64,000 bases of DNA from Salegentibacter lacus (GTDB lineage Bacteria > Bacteroidota > Bacteroidia > Flavobacteriales > Flavobacteriaceae): positions 124,001 through 188,000 of the forward strand of contig NZ_JAIQZB010000003.1 in NCBI RefSeq assembly GCF_020164555.1. Direction: 5' to 3'. A program made the translations under genes and the position numbers. Shown here piece by piece: positions 42,198 through 52,010 of this stretch. A model generated the notes under the pieces. The model ran no database searches. It worked only from the letters and a program-made list of their open reading frames with translations, and was not told where the DNA came from. The first letter of the stretch is position 1; the number at the start of each line of letters is the position of its first letter.

Positions 42198-42962
42198 CTA
42201 ATACTTTTCAAACACGCCAAGACCAAATAAAGCGAAGTCATATTTCACGGGATCTGCTGGATCCAGCTTCCTTAACGAAGTATCTAGCTCAGCCAAAGCT
42301 TTCGCATCATTGGCTTTTCGCTTTAAGAGTTTTAATTTTCTAGCCACATTTCCGGAATGGACGTCTAATGGGCAACTTAATAGAGAAGCATCGAGCTTTT
42401 CCCAAAGACCAAAATCTACACCGGCCTGGTCCTTTCTCACCATCCACCGCAGGTACATATTTATTCTTTTAGCAGCCGAATTCTTAAGTGGATCACTTAC
42501 ATGTTTTTGTGTTCGTGGAGGATGTGGAATTTCAAAGAATACCTTTTTAAATTCGTGAATAGCGGGTTGAAGTGAAGCTTTTTTAGCATTTTTAGTAAAA
42601 ATAGCTTCAATGCCACCGTGATTTTTGTAGATATTTTTTAAGGCTGAAATAAAATAAATAAGGTCTGTTTCGTTAAAAGTACGATGAACAAATCCGGTTA
42701 AATTTTCCAAATCACTTTCAGAATGATTCAAGACGAAATCCTGCGGACTACGATCCAGCATTTCCATTAAACGATTTGCATTTTTAAGAATACTTTTTCT
42801 ATTTCCCCAGGCAATCGTTGCCGTGAGAAAACCGGCAATTTCAATATCTTCCTTTTTACTGAACTGATGCGGAATCTGCACAGGATCAGTATCTATAAAT
42901 TCAGGCGTATTGTACTGCTCAACTTTAAAGTCAAGAAAAGATTTGAGTTCACTTTTTTTCAA
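42198..42962 (-). CDS. TIGR02757 family protein (HhH-GPD-like fold)
   Basis: 254 residues: LTATIAWGNRKSILKNANRL, FVHRTFNETDLIYFISAL, INMYLRWMVRKDQAGVDFG and CPLDVHSGNVARKLKLLK. This fits TIGR02757, distantly related to DNA glycosylases of the HhH-GPD superfamily; the role is unproven. It is followed by lolD after 5 bases upstream in the same direction, so shares its transcript. Confidence 0.85.
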   Translation of the reverse strand: MKKSELKSFLDFKVEQYNTPEFIDTDPVQIPHQFSKKEDIEIAGFLTATIAWGNRKSILKNANRLMEMLDRSPQDFVLNHSESDLENLTGFVHRTFNETDLIYFISALKNIYKNHGGIEAIFTKNAKKASLQPAIHEFKKVFFEIPHPPRTQKHVSDPLKNSAAKRINMYLRWMVRKDQAGVDFGLWEKLDASLLSCPLDVHSGNVARKLKLLKRKANDAKALAELDTSLRKLDPADPVKYDFALFGLGVFEKY

Positions 42963-42967
42963 ACTGC

Positions 42968-43642
42968 CTAAATTTGCTTTTTGTCGATTATTTTTCCGTC
43001 CTGCATTGTGATTTTTCGGTCGGCCATATCGGCAAGTTCTTCGTTATGAGTTACAATCACAAAAGTTTGCTGAAATTCGTCGCGAAGCCTAAAGAATAAT
43101 TGATGAAGATTTTCAGCAGATTCGGTATCCAAATTTCCAGAAGGTTCATCGGCGAAAATCACCGCAGGATTATTAATAAGGGACCTTGCAACGGCAATAC
43201 GTTGTTGCTCTCCACCACTAAGTTCTGCCGGTTTATGGTGTGCCCGGTTTTTTAGCCCTAAGAAGCCTAAAAGCTCTTTAGCACGTTCTTCGGCTTTTTC
43301 TTTTGGGGTGTTATGTATAAAGGCAGGAATACAAATGTTTTCTAAAGCAGTAAACTCAGGTAACAGCTGATGAAATTGAAAAATAAATCCAATATTCTTA
43401 TTTCTAAATTTTGATAATTCCCTGGATGAAAGTTTATAAATATCGGTATCATTGATTTCAAGCATAGAATCTTTATCCTTTTCAGGTTTATCTAAAGTTC
43501 CCAGAATTTGAAGCAAAGTGGTTTTACCTGCTCCCGAAGCTCCTACAATAGAAACAATTTCGCTCTTTTTAATATGAAGATCCAGACCTTTAAGAACGTG
43601 AAGATCTCCGTAGTATTTATGAATATTTTTGGCTATAATCAT
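42968..43642 (-). CDS. lolD: ABC transporter ATP-binding protein, LolD-like
   Basis: 224 residues: Walker [17 protein letters not shown]-loop [16 protein letters not shown], signature [15 protein letters not shown], Walker [18 protein letters not shown]-loop [10 protein letters not shown]. The [18 protein letters not shown] and [10 protein letters not shown] segments are typical of LolD (lipoprotein release) and MacB-type ATPases. The matching permease is not adjacent, so lolD is a likely but not certain name. Confidence 0.85.
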   Translation of the reverse strand: MIIAKNIHKYYGDLHVLKGLDLHIKKSEIVSIVGASGAGKTTLLQILGTLDKPEKDKDSMLEINDTDIYKLSSRELSKFRNKNIGFIFQFHQLLPEFTALENICIPAFIHNTPKEKAEERAKELLGFLGLKNRAHHKPAELSGGEQQRIAVARSLINNPAVIFADEPSGNLDTESAENLHQLFFRLRDEFQQTFVIVTHNEELADMADRKITMQDGKIIDKKQI

Positions 43643-43693
43643 ATATGCGCTTTAAGGCTCGTGAAATTAGCCAAATTAAGGAAAATCCCCAAG

Positions 43694-46132
43694 TTAGGAC
43701 TGTAATATGTTTTTTACCTGATTGTAGTCTATATAATAAACAATCCTCAGGCTAAAATTATGTCTTGCCGGCCTGTCAAACAAATTATCCAGGCTTCGTT
43801 GAAAATCCAGATAACTTAATTCATCCTGGTTAAAAATTGAATTTCTATAGAGTAAAATAGCTTCGCTTCCGGGAGCGAATTGCCAGCGGTAGCTTAAGTC
43901 GAGGTTCCAGATATTAAAATTAGCGTCAGGATTATAATTTTCCTCAGTATCATAATTTACTGAAGTTAAACTTCCGTCATTATTTAATTTTGAAAATTCA
44001 CCTTCTTCAAACTGAGCAACCGACCAAAAATGCCTGAAACTTAAATTTAATGCCTGCTTTGTGGTGAAATTATAATTTGCCTGAAGCGAGTTTTCGAAAC
44101 TTTGCATATCCCGGTTTCCGAAGATAATATCCCGCGGCTGGAGGTTTACAAAGCTGGGGCGGTTAATTTCATTATCGTATTCAAAACCATAAATTACCAG
44201 AAACCTCTCGTTTAACCTAATTCTGGGTTTAAATATAAAATTGAAACTTTCTCGTGAGTCTTCGCCAAAAACCTGGTAGGTGGAGCGAAGATCTAAAGCT
44301 AGTTTCTTTCTATAATCTGAAGAAATCCAGGCGTTTCCGATAATATTGGGTTGGTAGGTTATAAAAGTATTTTCCCTACGCGGCTCAAAAAAATCTTTAA
44401 ATGCTGAATTCACTTCGGCAAAACCTCCAAAAGCAAATCGGTCGCGGGTCATTGCAAAAATGCTTAAACCAGCACCACTGGCCACATTTATACCAGGGCG
44501 ATATCTCCGCTGGTGGTTTGCATATAATTCTATGTTATATTGATTAAAAATCCCGGTAGGCTCAAAAGTTTGATAAGAAGTATTCAGGTAAAAGTTATTA
44601 TAATTGTTGGTAAAACTTATTCCCAGGTCGTTAATATCGTAAGTTTCGTTGGCCAGTTCGTGCGAAAGGCCATACCTGAAATTACCTTTTGTTCGATTAA
44701 CTGAAAGTAAAGAAGAAAAGCCTGTTTCCTTTTGTCCCGATAAATTCACATTGCTCATTTTCGCTTCTCCAACAAAGTTAAATGAGTTGGATTTATTAAA
44801 AACATCAAATAGAAATCCGGTAACATTTGCGTCCCTGAAACTGCCTTCCCTGGTAACATTGGTATTAATTAAACTTATAGAAGAATTTTTATTAAATCTT
44901 TGATCGAGCACCAGGATGTTATAATTAGCAAGAGGTTCTGTAACTTTCTCCCTGCTTTTACCGGTAAGAGTATCTCTAAAAACAGCTTTGGTTTCAGCAG
45001 TAACGGCATTAAAAAATCCAACTCCCAGTCCACGTTCCGTCCTGCCCGAAATTTTTAATGCATTTATGAGATCGGTCCTTTCAGGATTTTCGAGGATTTC
45101 TTCATTTTCAAGTTTTTCTCGTTGGGCATTATTAAAACCAATAGGAGTATTTCCCACACGGCGGGAATAAAAAAGATCTCCTTTTGTAAAAAGCTCGGTT
45201 CCTTCGGTAAAAAACGCACGATTTTCTCCAAATATTTGCTCAAATGGACCTAAATTAAGTTCTACATTATCATAAGCCACCTGGCCAAAATCTGGAACTA
45301 AAGTCATATCTAAGGTGAAGGCTTTGCTAATTCCGTATTTTACGTCCAGCCCTGCACTAAAATTGGTTTCGGTCTGGCCATCAAATCTATCTATTTCAGC
45401 CGATGTATATGGGTAAAAACTAAGTCGGGTAGGAGGTTCTATATTTTCTATACCGGTAAGTAAGCCGGTTTGCTGACTCATTAATCCAACGGCTTTATCT
45501 ACATAATTCCACGTATAACTTTCATTTCTTTGAGAAATTTGCCTTAAAAACTGAATTCCCCATTTTTGTTCCTGTTTTTCAGGAAAACGCAGCGCAGAAT
45601 AAGGAACACGAATTTCCGCATACCAGCCGTTTTCATCTTGAGAAACCGCCGCCTCCCAAACGATATTAAAACCAAAATCTTCATTATCGCCGGTAATTTT
45701 GGCGTCTGCACGTGTACCTGCAGCGGTAACCGCAAACCTTATTTGGTTTTCACCATCGTCATAAGTATTAATGTCTATTTGGAAATAATCGCTTTGCTCC
45801 AAATTATCTCGTTGGGTAAATTGCTTTACTATATCTTCAGGATTATTTTCTAATAAAGAAGCGGCGATATAAAGCGCTTCATTATCGTAAACTACTTTTA
45901 CAGAAGTGTTGTGACTTGATGGAATGGGATCGCCATCTCCGGGATAATACATCACAAAATCTTTTGCTTCAGTAAGGTTCTTCCAGGCTTCATCGTCTAA
46001 AAGTCCATCTATATCAGGAGATTTTTGCGCTTTTGTTGCTGAATAGTTTTTGCGCGGAAGACTATCTATTTGCGCAGTAATTTGATGGGTAAAAATGAAG
46101 AATATTAAAATCAACCGGATTTTCGGAACCAT
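43694..46132 (-). CDS. DUF5916 protein with N-terminal CBM9-like domain, outer membrane beta-barrel
   Basis: The 812-residue protein has a signal peptide (to about residue 20), a CBM9-type beta-sandwich (PDIDGLLDDEAWKNLTEAKD, VVYDNEALYIAASLLENNPE, about 35-215) and a long barrel-like DUF5916 region rich in alternating polar/aromatic strands (LTLVPDFGQVAYDNVELNL ...) ending LRIVYYIDYNQVKNILQS. A Bacteroidota core family probably in the outer membrane; substrate unknown. Confidence 0.88.
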   Translation of the reverse strand: MVPKIRLILIFFIFTHQITAQIDSLPRKNYSATKAQKSPDIDGLLDDEAWKNLTEAKDFVMYYPGDGDPIPSSHNTSVKVVYDNEALYIAASLLENNPEDIVKQFTQRDNLEQSDYFQIDINTYDDGENQIRFAVTAAGTRADAKITGDNEDFGFNIVWEAAVSQDENGWYAEIRVPYSALRFPEKQEQKWGIQFLRQISQRNESYTWNYVDKAVGLMSQQTGLLTGIENIEPPTRLSFYPYTSAEIDRFDGQTETNFSAGLDVKYGISKAFTLDMTLVPDFGQVAYDNVELNLGPFEQIFGENRAFFTEGTELFTKGDLFYSRRVGNTPIGFNNAQREKLENEEILENPERTDLINALKISGRTERGLGVGFFNAVTAETKAVFRDTLTGKSREKVTEPLANYNILVLDQRFNKNSSISLINTNVTREGSFRDANVTGFLFDVFNKSNSFNFVGEAKMSNVNLSGQKETGFSSLLSVNRTKGNFRYGLSHELANETYDINDLGISFTNNYNNFYLNTSYQTFEPTGIFNQYNIELYANHQRRYRPGINVASGAGLSIFAMTRDRFAFGGFAEVNSAFKDFFEPRRENTFITYQPNIIGNAWISSDYRKKLALDLRSTYQVFGEDSRESFNFIFKPRIRLNERFLVIYGFEYDNEINRPSFVNLQPRDIIFGNRDMQSFENSLQANYNFTTKQALNLSFRHFWSVAQFEEGEFSKLNNDGSLTSVNYDTEENYNPDANFNIWNLDLSYRWQFAPGSEAILLYRNSIFNQDELSYLDFQRSLDNLFDRPARHNFSLRIVYYIDYNQVKNILQS

Positions 46133-46220
46133 TAATTGATGATTAGGGTGAAAATGAGTTCAAATATATCATAGTTCTCAATGTAGACCAAGTTTTGATT
46201 TAAATTCACGTTAAACTATA

Positions 46221-46250
46221 TTTGGTTTGTTTATTAATAGCTTAGATTTG
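46221..46250 (+). promoter_or_regulatory. Bacteroidota-type promoter of msrA-folE
   Basis: TTTG (46221-46224), 18 bases, TAGATTTG (46243-46250) match the TTTG/TAnnTTTG consensus. Start would be near 46257, 11 bases before the msrA ATG. Confidence 0.7.
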
Positions 46251-46267
46251 CTAAACAAAAATAATCT

Positions 46268-46810
46268 ATGAATTCAGAAAATATAGAACTTGCAACCTTG
46301 GCAGGAGGTTGTTTCTGGTGTACTGAAGCTGTTTTTCAACGTTTAAATGGTGTGGAACAGGTGCTTTCAGGTTTTACCGGTGGGAATATAAAAAATCCTG
46401 CGTATCGTGAAATTATAACCGGCCGAACCGGCCATGCTGAAGCAATTCAGATTAGATTTAATCCAGAGGTGATAAGCTTTCAGGATTTGTTATATGTATT
46501 TTTTGCCACGCACGACCCAACTACGTTGAATCGACAGCAAAATGATGTTGGGACACAATATCGAAGCGCGGTATTTTATCATTCTGAAGCACAAAAAGAA
46601 TCTGCAGAAAAGGTAATTGAAGAGTTAGAAGAAAAGGAGGTTTTCGAGAATAAGATCGTAACCGAAATTAGTGCGGTGAAAGATTTTTATATTGCAGAAA
46701 AAGAACATCAGGATTTCTATAACCAGCACCGGCAGCAACCATATTGCCAATTTATAATAGATCCTAAAATTAAAAAACTAACTGAAGTCTTTTCCGATAA
46801 ACTGAAATAA
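46268..46810 (+). CDS. msrA: Peptide-methionine (S)-S-oxide reductase
   Basis: 180 residues with the catalytic [11 protein letters not shown], the YxxxxTGxTGHAE-like [14 protein letters not shown] and [20 protein letters not shown]. Repairs oxidised methionine. Followed by folE after 7 bases, in one operon. Confidence 0.96.
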   Translation: MNSENIELATLAGGCFWCTEAVFQRLNGVEQVLSGFTGGNIKNPAYREIITGRTGHAEAIQIRFNPEVISFQDLLYVFFATHDPTTLNRQQNDVGTQYRSAVFYHSEAQKESAEKVIEELEEKEVFENKIVTEISAVKDFYIAEKEHQDFYNQHRQQPYCQFIIDPKIKKLTEVFSDKLK

Positions 46811-46817
46811 TAAAAAA

Positions 46818-47414
46818 ATGTCATATAAATTTAAAGAAGAATATAATATTGAGGTTACTGATGGGCTTCAGGAAAATTATAAAAATATCCTTGAAGGAAT
46901 AGGCGAGGATATAAGTCGTGAAGGCATAGAAGATACTCCAGAACGTGCAGCGAAAGCAATGCAGTTTCTAACACAGGGTTATAAGATGGATGCTGAAACC
47001 ATTCTAAAAAAAGCCATGTTCAAGGAGAGTTACGACGAAATGGTGGTGGTAAAGGACATAGAATTATATTCTTTGTGTGAGCACCACATGTTGCCTTTCT
47101 TTGGAAAAGCCCATATTGCTTATATTCCTAACGGGCATATTGTAGGTTTAAGCAAACTACCAAGGGTGGTAGATGTATTTGCAAGAAGACTGCAGGTACA
47201 GGAACGCTTAACCCACGATATTTTGGAATGTATAAATAACACCCTTAAACCAAAAGGAGTTGCGGTAGTGATTGAAGCAGTACATATGTGTATGATGATG
47301 CGCGGTGTACAGAAGCAAAACAGTGCGACTACGACTTCCGGGTTTAGAGGGCAATTTGAAAAAATAGAAACCAGGAATGAATTTCTAAAGCTAATAAGCT
47401 CGAATCTTAAATAG
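46818..47414 (+). CDS. folE: GTP cyclohydrolase I
   Basis: 198 residues: [59 protein letters not shown] with the zinc Cys/His ligands. First step of tetrahydrofolate (or queuosine) biosynthesis from GTP. Full length. Confidence 0.97.
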   Translation: MSYKFKEEYNIEVTDGLQENYKNILEGIGEDISREGIEDTPERAAKAMQFLTQGYKMDAETILKKAMFKESYDEMVVVKDIELYSLCEHHMLPFFGKAHIAYIPNGHIVGLSKLPRVVDVFARRLQVQERLTHDILECINNTLKPKGVAVVIEAVHMCMMMRGVQKQNSATTTSGFRGQFEKIETRNEFLKLISSNLK

Positions 47415-47457
47415 CAAATTGGCATTTTATTTGCTTTATTTAATAAAAGCAATCAAA

Positions 47458-47766
47458 ATGAAACTTTTAAAAGATAAACTATTTATAAAAAGCCTGGTGT
47501 ATGATGCTATTGGTATGGTTACCTTGGCAATTCCTTTAGTGGGGCCGTTTCTCGATTTATTATGGGCACCTTACGCCGCCAGAAAAATGGGTGAAATGTA
47601 TCAAGGAAAAAAAGGTAAAGTGGCTTCAGTAATTGTATTTCTTGAAGAGATTTTACCGGGAACAGATATTATTCCAACCTTTACGCTAATGTATTTCTAT
47701 ACTTTTGTTTGGAGCAAGAAAAAACAACCTAAAGGTCAGGTAATAGAAGTTGAAATAATAGAATAA
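47458..47766 (+). CDS. Small membrane protein, function unknown
   Basis: From the ATG at 47458 the protein (102 aa) has two membrane-prone segments (SLVYDAIGMVTLAIPLVGPF and FLEEILPGTDIIPTFTLMYF) with WAPYAARKMGEMYQGKKGK between. I rejected a TTG-initiated reading from 47419. It follows folE by 43 bases and ends before a terminator. Confidence 0.75.
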   Translation: MKLLKDKLFIKSLVYDAIGMVTLAIPLVGPFLDLLWAPYAARKMGEMYQGKKGKVASVIVFLEEILPGTDIIPTFTLMYFYTFVWSKKKQPKGQVIEVEIIE

Positions 47767-47790
47767 GTTTCTATTTTATAAAATTTTTAA

Positions 47791-47824
47791 AACGGGATTC
47801 CATATCGGGATTCCGTTTTTTTTT
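47791..47824 (+). terminator. Terminator of the msrA-folE transcript
   Basis: AACGG...CCGTT closing pairs with inner TTCC/GGGA pairing form a hairpin followed by a nine-base T-run. Confidence 0.75.
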
Positions 47825-47918
47825 GCATTTGTTGTAAATTATTTAAAAACTCTTTAACAGCGACCGCTTTTGCTTTTAAATGTTTTATGTAATTTACCTT
47901 GAATGTAAAATTTATGCA

Positions 47919-48812
47919 ATGTCAGAATTTGACCAGGATAGACCAGTAATTTCCAATCCATCAAAAATTTCATTCTCCGGATGGAAGAAAATAGCTTTTA
48001 TAATAAAGGATAAAATAGACGAAAATAATTTAAGTATTGTGTCTGCAGGCGTAGCTTTCTATGCATTTTTAGCAATCTTTCCGGCAGTTATGGCTCTGGT
48101 TTCTATTTATGGTTTGGCGGTGACTCCGGCTCAAATTGAATATCAATTAAATCAGCTTGGCACGATGTTACCGGATGAAGCATTTGGTATCGTAGAGCAA
48201 AGGCTGGAGGCGTTTATATCTACATCCGGAAAAGCACTGGGTTGGGGAATGGCAATAGGTATATTGTTTAGTATTTGGAGTGCCAATAAAGGAATGAAGT
48301 CTTTATTTAGAGGTATTGATATCGCCTACGCAACTCGAAGCACACGCGGATTTATAAAACAAAATGCACTTACTTTATTGTTCACTTTTGGCGCTATAAT
48401 ACAGGTTATTTTAAGTATGGGTTTAATTGTGGCTTTTCCTGCTGTTGTGGGAGAATTGGGTTTGCCCCAAAATATAGAAAGCCTAATTAGTTGGTTACGC
48501 TGGCCAATTTTGGCCATTATAGTTGGTTTTTTTCTCTGTCTTATTTATAAATATGCGCCAGAGCGCACCAATCCTAAACTAAGGTGGGTGATTCCCGGTG
48601 CATTGGTTGCTACCATTCTTTGGTTAATCGCTTCTTGGGGTTTTTCGTTTTATGTAAGTAATTTTGGAAGTTATGGGGAAGTTTATGGTTCTATTGCCGC
48701 TGTGGTTATTATGATGTTATGGCTTTTTATTAGTTGTTTTACAATGTTGCTCGGAGCTCAAATTAATTCTGCTACAGAGAGATACGCTAAGAAGATCACT
48801 TCATTTAAATAA
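47919..48812 (+). CDS. YihY/BrkB family inner-membrane protein
   Basis: From the ATG at 47919 the protein (297 aa) has about six membrane helices. Typical blocks are LSIVSAGVAFYAFLAIFPA, MAIGILFSIWSANKGMKSLF, YKYAPERTNPKLRWVIPGAL and GSIAAVVIMMLWLFISCFTM. The family was once called RNase BN or virulence factor BrkB; its function is not established. An upstream reading from 47880 adds 13 residues with no counterpart. Confidence 0.92.
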   Translation: MSEFDQDRPVISNPSKISFSGWKKIAFIIKDKIDENNLSIVSAGVAFYAFLAIFPAVMALVSIYGLAVTPAQIEYQLNQLGTMLPDEAFGIVEQRLEAFISTSGKALGWGMAIGILFSIWSANKGMKSLFRGIDIAYATRSTRGFIKQNALTLLFTFGAIIQVILSMGLIVAFPAVVGELGLPQNIESLISWLRWPILAIIVGFFLCLIYKYAPERTNPKLRWVIPGALVATILWLIASWGFSFYVSNFGSYGEVYGSIAAVVIMMLWLFISCFTMLLGAQINSATERYAKKITSFK

Positions 48813-48947
48813 ATTTCAAGCGAAATGTAAGTCTGCGTAAGACCGTTAAAACTGTGTTATTTGAAATCTCTTTAACGTTAGAAATGCAGAATTACCTCGA
48901 TATTTAATTAACCGAAAAATTCGGGGTAAAACCATTAAAAAAAAATT

Positions 48948-49187
48948 ATGACTAATCAGGTAGTACAAACAGGTATGAAATGGCTTAAAAGAGCTGTTAT
49001 CTTTAAAGCAGGCAAAATGATCATGAAAAAACCAGCAAGTGCACTTGGGGTTGGAGCAGTAGCAGCAGGGGCTGGAATCGCAGTTTATAGCTTATTTAAA
49101 AAGCGTAATAAAAAAGACCTAACCCATATTGACAATATTGAAGACAATAATCCTGAAATTGAAGGGAAAAATAAAATTGTAATATAA
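48948..49187 (+). CDS. Small hydrophobic protein, function unknown
   Basis: 79 residues: basic N-terminus (MKWLKRAVIFKAGKMIMKKP), one hydrophobic stretch (ALGVGAVAAGAGIAVYSLF) and an acidic tail. Its frame is clean, with a good spacing to the downstream terminator. No known family recalled. Confidence 0.6.
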   Translation: MTNQVVQTGMKWLKRAVIFKAGKMIMKKPASALGVGAVAAGAGIAVYSLFKKRNKKDLTHIDNIEDNNPEIEGKNKIVI

Positions 49188-49204
49188 AACTGCTAAAAGG
49201 TAAA

Positions 49205-49240
49205 AACCTCACGGTCCCTTTCGGTATTGTGAGGTTTTTT
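49205..49240. terminator. Terminator after the 48948 gene
   Basis: AACCTCAC and GTGAGGTT form a perfect 8-bp stem followed by TTTT. Confidence 0.9.
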
Positions 49241-49252
49241 ATAAGATTTATT

Positions 49253-49284
49253 AAACAGGCTTACTTATGCCTGTTTCTTTTTTC
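49253..49284. terminator. Terminator at the end of the TonB receptor gene
   Basis: AAACAGGC and GCCTGTTT make a perfect 8-bp stem; T-rich on the plus side, A-rich on the other. It is 11 bases past the receptor stop. Confidence 0.8.
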
Positions 49285-49294
49285 AATTACATTA

Positions 49295-51640
49295 TTAAAG
49301 GAACCATCTAACCGAAACTGAAATATTTCTTCCAATATTAGAAATACCATCAGATTTTAAGCGGGAAAGGTGGGAAATATAATCTTTATTCAGAATATTG
49401 TTCGCGCTTACTCCAATTCTCATTTCTGTAGTATTTATGGCGAACTCTCCTCCAAATCCAGCACCTAAAAGGCCGTAGCCACCTGTACGGGTTTCGAAGG
49501 CACTCACGTTATTTTGATCGAATACATTTTTAAGCCTTACAAATGCATATTTGCTATAGATTTTCTCATCGGAATTATCAAATTCCAACCTAAAGGTATT
49601 GGTTATGGAATTTGCCGGAATTAAGGGCAAATACTCTCCATTATTTCTTTTTCCCGTCACGGTTTCAAAACTACTTTCCAAATGAAGCCAGTCTAAAGGA
49701 TGTGGATGAATATGGACACCTATTTCCCCACCATACAATTCAGCATTGTTCTGGGTGTATTCAAAAACAGGGTTTTCTTCGATTAATTCGCCGGTGGGCT
49801 CCAGATAAATATAATCGTTTATCGTATTATGAAATCCGTTTACGAAAGCTTCAAAATGCTTGTTCCGCCATTCTAAAGAAAGATCTACCTGGAAATTCTG
49901 TTCATTATCAAGGTTTTGATCTCCAACCTCATAGCGATTTGTCCCGTGGTGAGAACCGTTAGAAGTTAATTCCGATAAATTAGGCGCTCTAAAACCGGTA
50001 GCAAGATTTAACCTTGCACTTAATCTTTCAGAAATAATATATTTTGCACCTAAGGCTCCATTAATACTTTTGTATGAGTTATTTACAGCGGCAATTTCTC
50101 CACCTTCGTGCGCATGTTCAAGCTCTTCTACGTGCTCTTCACCTTCAGGCTCTTCTTCAGCGTGTTCCTCTTCGTGTGGTTCCACGGCTTCACTGTCAAT
50201 ACTCCGGGTATCAAATCTTAAGCCTCCCTGGAAATCCCATTTATCAAAATGCACATGGGTAGTAGCAAACACTCCAAAATCTGTTGTAATGGCATCTGGA
50301 ATTAAAATTTCTTCGCCGTAATTGGTATTGGTTTGATGCATTCCCTGAACTCCCAAAATGGTTTCAAATCTTCCGGTTCTGGGTAAATTATATTGAAGGT
50401 TATAATTTAAAGTTTCCAAATGCATTTCCAGTGCGGGATGATCTGCGCCTTCTTCCTCTTCGAGGTGTTCTTCTTCCTCTGCGTGCTCTTCTTCACTGTG
50501 TTCCTCTTCGTGAAGATGTTCTTCAAACTCTTTTCGGTTATTATATTGATATCCAATTTTAAAGTCTAAACTTGAATTATTAAAATAAAGTTTGTTTTCT
50601 AAGCTTAGAATATGATTATCAATTTCCTGATAGGGAAGAAGAGGATCTTTATCTGTAGATTGTTCGCCTATTTCCTCCGGAATTCCAATATTAGATTTAT
50701 TGAAATTATACCTTAAATCTGTTTTAAATTTGGCATCCTGGTAGCCAATTCCTGCTTTAAAATCGGTTTCATTAAAGCGGGTATTGGTCACTCTTTCCCC
50801 ATCTCCGGTTTCGTAATCGCTGTGAGCGGCATAACTTCCACGGGCCAGGAATTTTAGCTTTTCTCCTGAAGTTTTAGCCATTACGCTTCCCTGGTAACCT
50901 TGAGTATTACTAAAATAATTCACATCAGCTTCAGCATTTGTTTCATTTGCTGCAGCATATCTTTCAGGATTCAGGTAAAGAACTCCACCAATAGCGTCGC
51001 TTCCGTAGAGAAGGGAAGCAGGGCCTTTTATAACCTCAACGCTTTCAATTCCTTTAGAACTTATTCCAAGACCGTGTTCGTCTCCATATTGCTGGTTTTC
51101 CAACCTAACACCCTGTGTATAGACCAAAACCCGATTAGAGCTTAAACCTCTAATTACAGGTTTCCCAATTCCCACACCTGTAGTTAGGCTTTCTACTCCG
51201 GCAATCTGGGTTAGTCCGTCGCTTAAAGAAATAGCTCCTTTTCGGTTTAGATCAGCTACGTTTTCACGTTCTACGCGCATTACATTTTCGCTTTGCAATT
51301 GATGAAAAGGAGTAGAGACAATCACTTCTTCCATTTCTATGGCCGACTTTTCTAAAGTGATATTTAAGCTGGAAGTTTCAGGAAAATCGAGTTCGTTGGA
51401 ATAAGTCGCAAAACCAACCGATGAAATCACAATTTTAAATTTTCCGTTTGGAATATTTTCTACCCTAAAATTTCCATCAATATCGGTCATATCGCCTTTA
51501 CTGAGTTCTGGAAAATAAACATTAGCACTAAATACCGGTTCTCCAGTTTCAGCATTGGTAACCTGGCCCGAGAAACTATTCTGAGCATATATAATGGGGC
51601 TCACTGCTAAAAATAGCAATGAGAAAAGTAAACTTTTCAT
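49295..51640 (-). CDS. TonB-dependent outer-membrane receptor with His/Glu-rich loops (metal-type)
   Basis: The 781-residue protein has a signal peptide (to A19), a carboxypeptidase-regulatory-like domain (SFSGQVTNAETGEPVFSANV), a plug (EMEEVIVSTPFHQLQSENV ... GPASLLYGSDAIGGVLY) and a beta-barrel. Two extracellular-loop candidates are extraordinarily rich in His and Glu: about residues 370-403 (HEEEHSEEEHAEEEEHLEE) and 483-515 (HEEEHAEEEPEGEEHVEEL). This resembles the zinc receptor ZnuD, whose His-rich loops gather Zn(II). The neighbouring small protein is also His-rich. Zinc (or copper/nickel) uptake is the best guess. Confidence 0.9.
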   Translation of the reverse strand: MKSLLFSLLFLAVSPIIYAQNSFSGQVTNAETGEPVFSANVYFPELSKGDMTDIDGNFRVENIPNGKFKIVISSVGFATYSNELDFPETSSLNITLEKSAIEMEEVIVSTPFHQLQSENVMRVERENVADLNRKGAISLSDGLTQIAGVESLTTGVGIGKPVIRGLSSNRVLVYTQGVRLENQQYGDEHGLGISSKGIESVEVIKGPASLLYGSDAIGGVLYLNPERYAAANETNAEADVNYFSNTQGYQGSVMAKTSGEKLKFLARGSYAAHSDYETGDGERVTNTRFNETDFKAGIGYQDAKFKTDLRYNFNKSNIGIPEEIGEQSTDKDPLLPYQEIDNHILSLENKLYFNNSSLDFKIGYQYNNRKEFEEHLHEEEHSEEEHAEEEEHLEEEEGADHPALEMHLETLNYNLQYNLPRTGRFETILGVQGMHQTNTNYGEEILIPDAITTDFGVFATTHVHFDKWDFQGGLRFDTRSIDSEAVEPHEEEHAEEEPEGEEHVEELEHAHEGGEIAAVNNSYKSINGALGAKYIISERLSARLNLATGFRAPNLSELTSNGSHHGTNRYEVGDQNLDNEQNFQVDLSLEWRNKHFEAFVNGFHNTINDYIYLEPTGELIEENPVFEYTQNNAELYGGEIGVHIHPHPLDWLHLESSFETVTGKRNNGEYLPLIPANSITNTFRLEFDNSDEKIYSKYAFVRLKNVFDQNNVSAFETRTGGYGLLGAGFGGEFAINTTEMRIGVSANNILNKDYISHLSRLKSDGISNIGRNISVSVRWFL

Positions 51641-51686
51641 ATTAATTTTTTAAATAATTATACTTCTAACAAATAAATTCGAATTG

Positions 51687-52004
51687 TTAGGCAGCCATAG
51701 GTGGACCGCGAAGCTCAAAGGGGAGCCTTTGATAATCACTTAAAAATTGATAAAAATCGGAGAATTGTTTTTTGATCTGCTTTTCTAAAAGCGGTTCAAA
51801 ACTAATGAAGTCTGCAGCGAGTACCGGACTTTGATTAAAAGAATGTAATTCACAGTCCAGGCTACTCTCGTGAAAATGCTCATCGGCATAATTAACACAT
51901 AATTCGTGTCCGTGCCCGCTGAAGATATGCGAGAAACTAATTACCATAGGAAGCAAAAGCAGAGCCCCTAAAAGTATAGCGAATATGTGTCTAAATATTT
52001 TCAA
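51687..52004 (-). CDS. Small His-rich exported protein next to the receptor
   Basis: 105 residues: an N-terminal membrane or signal segment (HIFAILLGALLLLPMVISF), a His/Cys/Asp stretch (HIFSGHGHELCVNYADEHFH, ESSLDCELHSFN) and a C-terminal RLPFELRGPPMAA. The HxH and C residues can bind metal. It lies 46 bases upstream of the receptor gene in the same direction, so it probably works with it. The LRGPP ending is recurrent in flavobacterial receptor-linked small proteins as far as I recall. Confidence 0.75.
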   Translation of the reverse strand: MKIFRHIFAILLGALLLLPMVISFSHIFSGHGHELCVNYADEHFHESSLDCELHSFNQSPVLAADFISFEPLLEKQIKKQFSDFYQFLSDYQRLPFELRGPPMAA

Positions 52005-52010
52005 AAATAA

